A stretch of 44,690 nucleotides of DNA from Acidimicrobiia bacterium (GTDB lineage Bacteria > Actinomycetota > Acidimicrobiia > Spongiisociales > JAENVV01), in contig JAENVV010000166.1 in NCBI GenBank assembly GCA_016650365.1, forward strand, positions 1 to 44,690. Reading direction: 5' to 3'. The position numbers and the translations under genes were made by a program. Under the pieces are notes generated by a model, which ran no database searches, was not told the DNA's origin, and worked only from the letters and a program-made list of their open reading frames with translations. This document shows positions 41,807 through 44,690 of the stretch, piece by piece. Each line of letters begins with the position of its first letter. Position 1 is the first letter of the stretch.

Positions 41807-42190
41807 ATGAAACTGAGACCAGCTCTCGCGCAATTTGAAGAAGTGACCGAGGGGGACGAGACCCGCGTCAAAGTGATTTTGGCGTGGGGCGAAGAAATTC
41901 ACGAAGGAACCTCTGTCGGTTCCGTATCCCTGTCTGCCCGCCCCCGTCTGGTCGGCGAGGCCACGTTGCGAGCGGTCGAATCCATCGCTGCCGGCAAACT
42001 CCACCTCGACCTGGCTGCTGTAGCGACCACCGATCTCGGTGCCTCCCGGATCGCCATCGCCCAGGTTCATTCGTCCACGGCTCCCGGAGCGCTGGTCGGC
42101 AGTGCGGTCATCCACGAGAACAGCCCTGAGAAGGCCACGGCCCGGGCCGTTCTCGATGCGATCAACCGGCACCTCGAAGCCACCCTCTAA
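41807..42190 (+). CDS. Small conserved-looking protein of unknown function
   Basis: A 127-residue protein I do not recognise. It starts MKLRPALAQFEEV and contains alternating strand-like segments (TRVKVILAWGEE, LHLDLAAVATTDLGASRIAIAQVHS) and a C-terminal helix (KATARAVLDAINRHLE), suggesting an alpha/beta fold like small repeat-of-two domains found beside actinobacterial metabolic genes. No SD is seen before ATG 41807; a TATATC / TAGAGT-type -10 lies 15-25 nt upstream, so the message may be nearly leaderless. It follows the AAA+ gene by 40 nt and is convergent with the thioesterase. Confidence 0.6.
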   Translation: MKLRPALAQFEEVTEGDETRVKVILAWGEEIHEGTSVGSVSLSARPRLVGEATLRAVESIAAGKLHLDLAAVATTDLGASRIAIAQVHSSTAPGALVGSAVIHENSPEKATARAVLDAINRHLEATL

Positions 42191-42208
42191 GTCTGCGAAC
42201 CCGGTCTC

Positions 42209-42700
42209 CTATTGCATTTCGAGACGAGATCGCAGTTCGATACGAGACGACCGGCGCGCCTCGGCCTTACGCTGATCTCGTAATTCGGATTCGGTTTCGG
42301 CGAGGATTGGCGGAACCGATACGGGGTGTCCGTCCTCATCTACGGCCACCATCGTCAGATATGCCCTGGTCGTGAGTTCCCCCTCGCCGGTGCGAGGGTT
42401 TTCACGATTTACTTCGACTTCCACCTCCATCGAGGTCGTCCACGCTTGAGTCACATGGGCAACGATCGATAACACATCGCCCATGTGCACCGGAGCCAGG
42501 AACGACAGCGAGTCGACCTGGGCGGTTACCACCCGGCCCCGACAATGTCGCATCGATGCCACCCCGGCCGCCTCGTCAACCAATTTCATAATGGAGCCAC
42601 CGTGCACAAAACCTGCCGTATTCCCGTGGTCGACACCCATCATCAGTGTCATATTGGTCAAGGACTCGCTGGGCGGTTTGGCTCTGAGTTGGCTGGTCAT
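42209..42700 (-). CDS. Hotdog-fold acyl-CoA thioesterase (YciA-like)
   Basis: A 163-residue single hotdog-domain thioesterase. ATG at 42700 is chosen (GAGAGG upstream). The core motif GFVHGGSIMKLVDEAAGVAS (about 30-49) carries the HGG turn and the catalytic Asp/Glu helix; VVTAQVDSLSFLAPVHMGDVL follows with the second strand pair typical of the YciA/BFIT group. It hydrolyses acyl-CoA to free acid and CoA in the cytosol. The C-terminal 35 residues are charged and variable. It is divergent from clpB with a 99-nt gap. Confidence 0.88.
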   Translation of the reverse strand: MTSQLRAKPPSESLTNMTLMMGVDHGNTAGFVHGGSIMKLVDEAAGVASMRHCRGRVVTAQVDSLSFLAPVHMGDVLSIVAHVTQAWTTSMEVEVEVNRENPRTGEGELTTRAYLTMVAVDEDGHPVSVPPILAETESELRDQRKAEARRSSRIELRSRLEMQ

Positions 42701-42724
42701 GGCGAGAACACCTCTCGGGGTAAA

Positions 42725-42745
42725 ATTGATATAACTAGACTCAGA
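42725..42745 (+). promoter_or_regulatory. HAIR-like element before clpB
   Basis: ATTGATA-N7-ACTCAGA matches the HspR operator CTTGAGT-N7-ACTCAAG at TTGA in the left half and ACTCA in the right, with the exact seven-base spacing. TTGATA can also serve as a -35 hexamer. It lies 55-75 nt before the clpB ATG and shares the ACTCAG half with the dnaK promoter. The match is partial, so the call rests on context. Confidence 0.45.
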
Positions 42746-42799
42746 TTTATTGAAATACTTTACACAATTCGGTGGTTGTAGGTACCTGGAGAAGACACT

Positions 42800-44690
42800 A
42801 TGGACATGCAAAAACTCACCAATGCAACTCAACAATCGCTGGTCGCGGCGCGCCAACTAGCCGAGACCGCCAACCACCAATATGTCACCCCCGGTCATCT
42901 TGTCCTGGCTCTGTTGAGCCAAACCGATGGCATCGTCTATCCGCTCCTCAACCGACTTGACGTTACACCGGGCGCCCTCCGAAACGCCGTAAACGACATT
43001 ATCGACAAACTTCCCAAAGTGTATGGCGACACGGAGCCTTCGTTTGCCCCCGAGACGATCAAGGTACTCGATCGGGCCGACGACGAGCGCCAGGGCATGT
43101 CTGATGACTACGTTTCAGTGGAACACGTTGTGCTGGCCCTTCTCAAGACCAGCGATCCGGTCGGCCAGGCGCTCGCCCAACTCAACATCACTCGAAAGAG
43201 GGTGTTGGAAGCGCTCACCACCCTCCGGGGTAGCCAGCGGGTCAGCTCCCAGGACCCCGAAGCCACCCTCAATGCGCTTGAGAAGTACGGCCGCGATCTC
43301 ACCTCGGTCGCCAGGGCCCAGAAACTTGACCCGGTCATCGGCCGTGACGAAGAGATCCGTCGCGTCATCCAGGTGCTGTCTCGTCGGACCAAAAACAATC
43401 CGGTGCTCATCGGCGAACCGGGGGTTGGCAAGACGGCCATCGTCGAGGGCCTCGCCCAACGTATCGCCAATGGCGACGTCCCCGAGGGACTCAAGACAAA
43501 GCGGATTGTCGCCATTGACCTATCGGCCCTGGTGGCGGGCGCAAAGTATCGCGGCGAGTTCGAGGAGCGCCTCAAAGCGGTGCTCGACGAGATCAAGCAT
43601 TCCGAAGGCCAGATCATCACATTCATCGACGAAATGCACACACTCGTGGGAGCGGGAGCCGCCGAAGGGTCGATGGATGCCTCCAACATGCTCAAGCCCA
43701 TGTTGGCCCGTGGCGAGCTGCGGTTGATCGGCGCCACCACCCTTGATGAATTTCGCAAATATGTGGAAAAAGACGCCGCCCTCGAACGCCGGTTCCAGCC
43801 GGTACTCGTCGAGGCGCCTTCGGTCGAGGACACGATCGGGATCTTGCGAGGACTCAAGGAACGTTACGAGGTTCATCACGGAGTCCGCATCCAGGACTCA
43901 GCTCTGGTCGCGGCCGCCGTGCTATCTGATCGGTACATCACCGGCAGACATCTTCCCGACAAGGCGATCGACCTCATCGACGAGGCCGGCTCGAAGCTGC
44001 GCATCGAGATCGACTCCATGCCAGACGAGATCGACGAGTTGGAGCGGCGCATTATCCAGCTCGAGATCGAACGAGCGGCACTCAAGAAGGAAACCGACAA
44101 CGCCTCGCGAACCCGGCTCGAAGGGTTGGAAGAGGAACTCGCCAATATCTCCGAGGAGCGCGATCGGCTCACTGCCCACTGGTCGCTTGAGAAGGAAGCC
44201 ATCACCGAGATCCGATCGCTCGCCGAATCAATCGAAGAAACCCGCTCCGGAGCCGAACGGGCCGAACGGGCTGGCGACCTCCAGAAGGCCGCTGAGCTTC
44301 GCTATGGATCGCTCCCTTCGCTTGGCGAACAGTTGAAGGCCGGTCAGGCAAAACTCGAACAGCTCCAATCGAACATGCGTATGTTGACCGAAGAGGTCGA
44401 CGAAGAGCATGTCGCCGAGATCGTCAGCCGCTGGACCGGGGTACCTGTGTCACGGCTCATGGAAGGCGAGATCCAAAAACTGGTCCGCCTGGAAGATCAT
44501 CTGCACCACCGGGTGGTCGGCCAGGATGCTGCCGTGAGAGTCGTCGCAGACGCCATCCGACGGAGCCGGGCGGGGCTCGCCGATCCATCACGTCCGATTG
44601 GTTCCTTCGTATTCCTCGGCCCGACCGGAGTTGGCAAAACCGAGCTGGCCAGGGCACTGGCAGAGTTCCTATTCGACGACGAACAGGCGA
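42800..44690 (+). CDS. clpB: ATP-dependent disaggregase ClpB (partial, right end cut)
   Basis: The first 630 residues of ClpB. The N-terminal Clp repeats (1-145) are followed by NBD1 with Walker A GEPGVGKT (205-212) and Walker [15 protein letters not shown]. The long coiled-coil M-domain (about 405-525, rich in Glu/Arg/Leu) comes next, then the NBD2 start with [15 protein letters not shown] and a second Walker [10 protein letters not shown] near 608. It disaggregates proteins with DnaK. The window ends inside NBD2; about 230 residues are missing by family length. ATG 42800 has GGAGAAG upstream. HspR control is likely. Confidence 0.97.
   Translation, partial: MDMQKLTNATQQSLVAARQLAETANHQYVTPGHLVLALLSQTDGIVYPLLNRLDVTPGALRNAVNDIIDKLPKVYGDTEPSFAPETIKVLDRADDERQGMSDDYVSVEHVVLALLKTSDPVGQALAQLNITRKRVLEALTTLRGSQRVSSQDPEATLNALEKYGRDLTSVARAQKLDPVIGRDEEIRRVIQVLSRRTKNNPVLIGEPGVGKTAIVEGLAQRIANGDVPEGLKTKRIVAIDLSALVAGAKYRGEFEERLKAVLDEIKHSEGQIITFIDEMHTLVGAGAAEGSMDASNMLKPMLARGELRLIGATTLDEFRKYVEKDAALERRFQPVLVEAPSVEDTIGILRGLKERYEVHHGVRIQDSALVAAAVLSDRYITGRHLPDKAIDLIDEAGSKLRIEIDSMPDEIDELERRIIQLEIERAALKKETDNASRTRLEGLEEELANISEERDRLTAHWSLEKEAITEIRSLAESIEETRSGAERAERAGDLQKAAELRYGSLPSLGEQLKAGQAKLEQLQSNMRMLTEEVDEEHVAEIVSRWTGVPVSRLMEGEIQKLVRLEDHLHHRVVGQDAAVRVVADAIRRSRAGLADPSRPIGSFVFLGPTGVGKTELARALAEFLFDDEQA

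Noticed and set aside
1-44690. CRISPR array, prophage, insertion sequence, tRNA or rRNA
   Set aside because: No spaced direct repeats, transposase or phage genes, or RNA gene signatures were seen; gaps between genes are nearly all under 200 bases.

Overview
The window reads as chromosome of a high-GC actinobacterium (about 60% GC by eye), most likely in or near the class Acidimicrobiia. The signs are a dnaK-grpE-dnaJ-hspR chaperone operon with clpB close by, an F420-type LLM oxidoreductase, secreted proteins with Thr/Ala/Pro-rich linkers, frequent GTG starts and tightly overlapping operons. The lineage is an inference from style and gene content; no rRNA is present. I saw no tRNA, rRNA, CRISPR array or insertion sequence.

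Region 1 (about 0.16-8.5 kb) is a divergent catabolic locus. The minus-strand operon runs from 5759 down to 164: a CMD/AhpD-like protein, a dienelactone-hydrolase-type esterase, an MFS exporter, an alpha/beta hydrolase of the C-C hydrolase type, LigB- and LigA-like extradiol dioxygenase subunits, and a 2H phosphoesterase. The plus-strand arm carries an OsmC-like protein, a class III CoA-transferase and an amidohydrolase. The CMD gene has an in-frame TGA exactly at the second Cys of its CxxC motif, followed by a stem-loop that fits the bacterial SECIS pattern. It is therefore a strong candidate for a selenocysteine (CxxU) protein.

Region 2 (about 8.6-26.5 kb) is a large accessory catabolic island. 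It holds a nitrate/sulfonate/taurine-type ABC importer (ATPase, permease, Tat lipoprotein binding protein), a CrtI-like FAD oxidoreductase, a metal-ligand-less M24 homologue with a class III aminotransferase, and a cupin / Mo-hydroxylase large subunit / nitrilase / LLM operon. It continues with an ACMSD-like amidohydrolase, an L-2-hydroxyglutarate oxidase-like enzyme, a second M24 homologue, E1-alpha and E1-beta of a 2-oxoacid dehydrogenase, and a second OsmC protein. Four intergenic promoter regions share one LacI/GalR-type palindrome (core GCAATCGATTGC), which ties the island into one predicted regulon whose regulator is not in the window. The mix of Mo hydroxylase, nitrilase, C-C hydrolase and LigAB suggests breakdown of a nitrogen-containing, perhaps heteroaromatic, compound; the substrate is unknown.

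Region 3 (about 26.5-35 kb) is mostly housekeeping: a YpfJ-type zinc metallopeptidase, an S41 protease lipoprotein, MsrA, an alpha/beta hydrolase, a maleylpyruvate-isomerase-like DinB-fold protein, a PatB/MalY-type aminotransferase, HMG-CoA lyase, Ogt, and a zinc-ribbon membrane protein.

Region 4 (about 35-44.7 kb) is the heat-shock block: dnaK-grpE-dnaJ-hspR, then MscL, an archease-like protein, a Ycf46-like AAA+ ATPase, a small unknown protein, an acyl-CoA thioesterase, and clpB, which is cut by the right edge. Degenerate HAIR-like elements lie before dnaK and clpB, consistent with HspR control. There is no gene-free stretch longer than about 200 bases.
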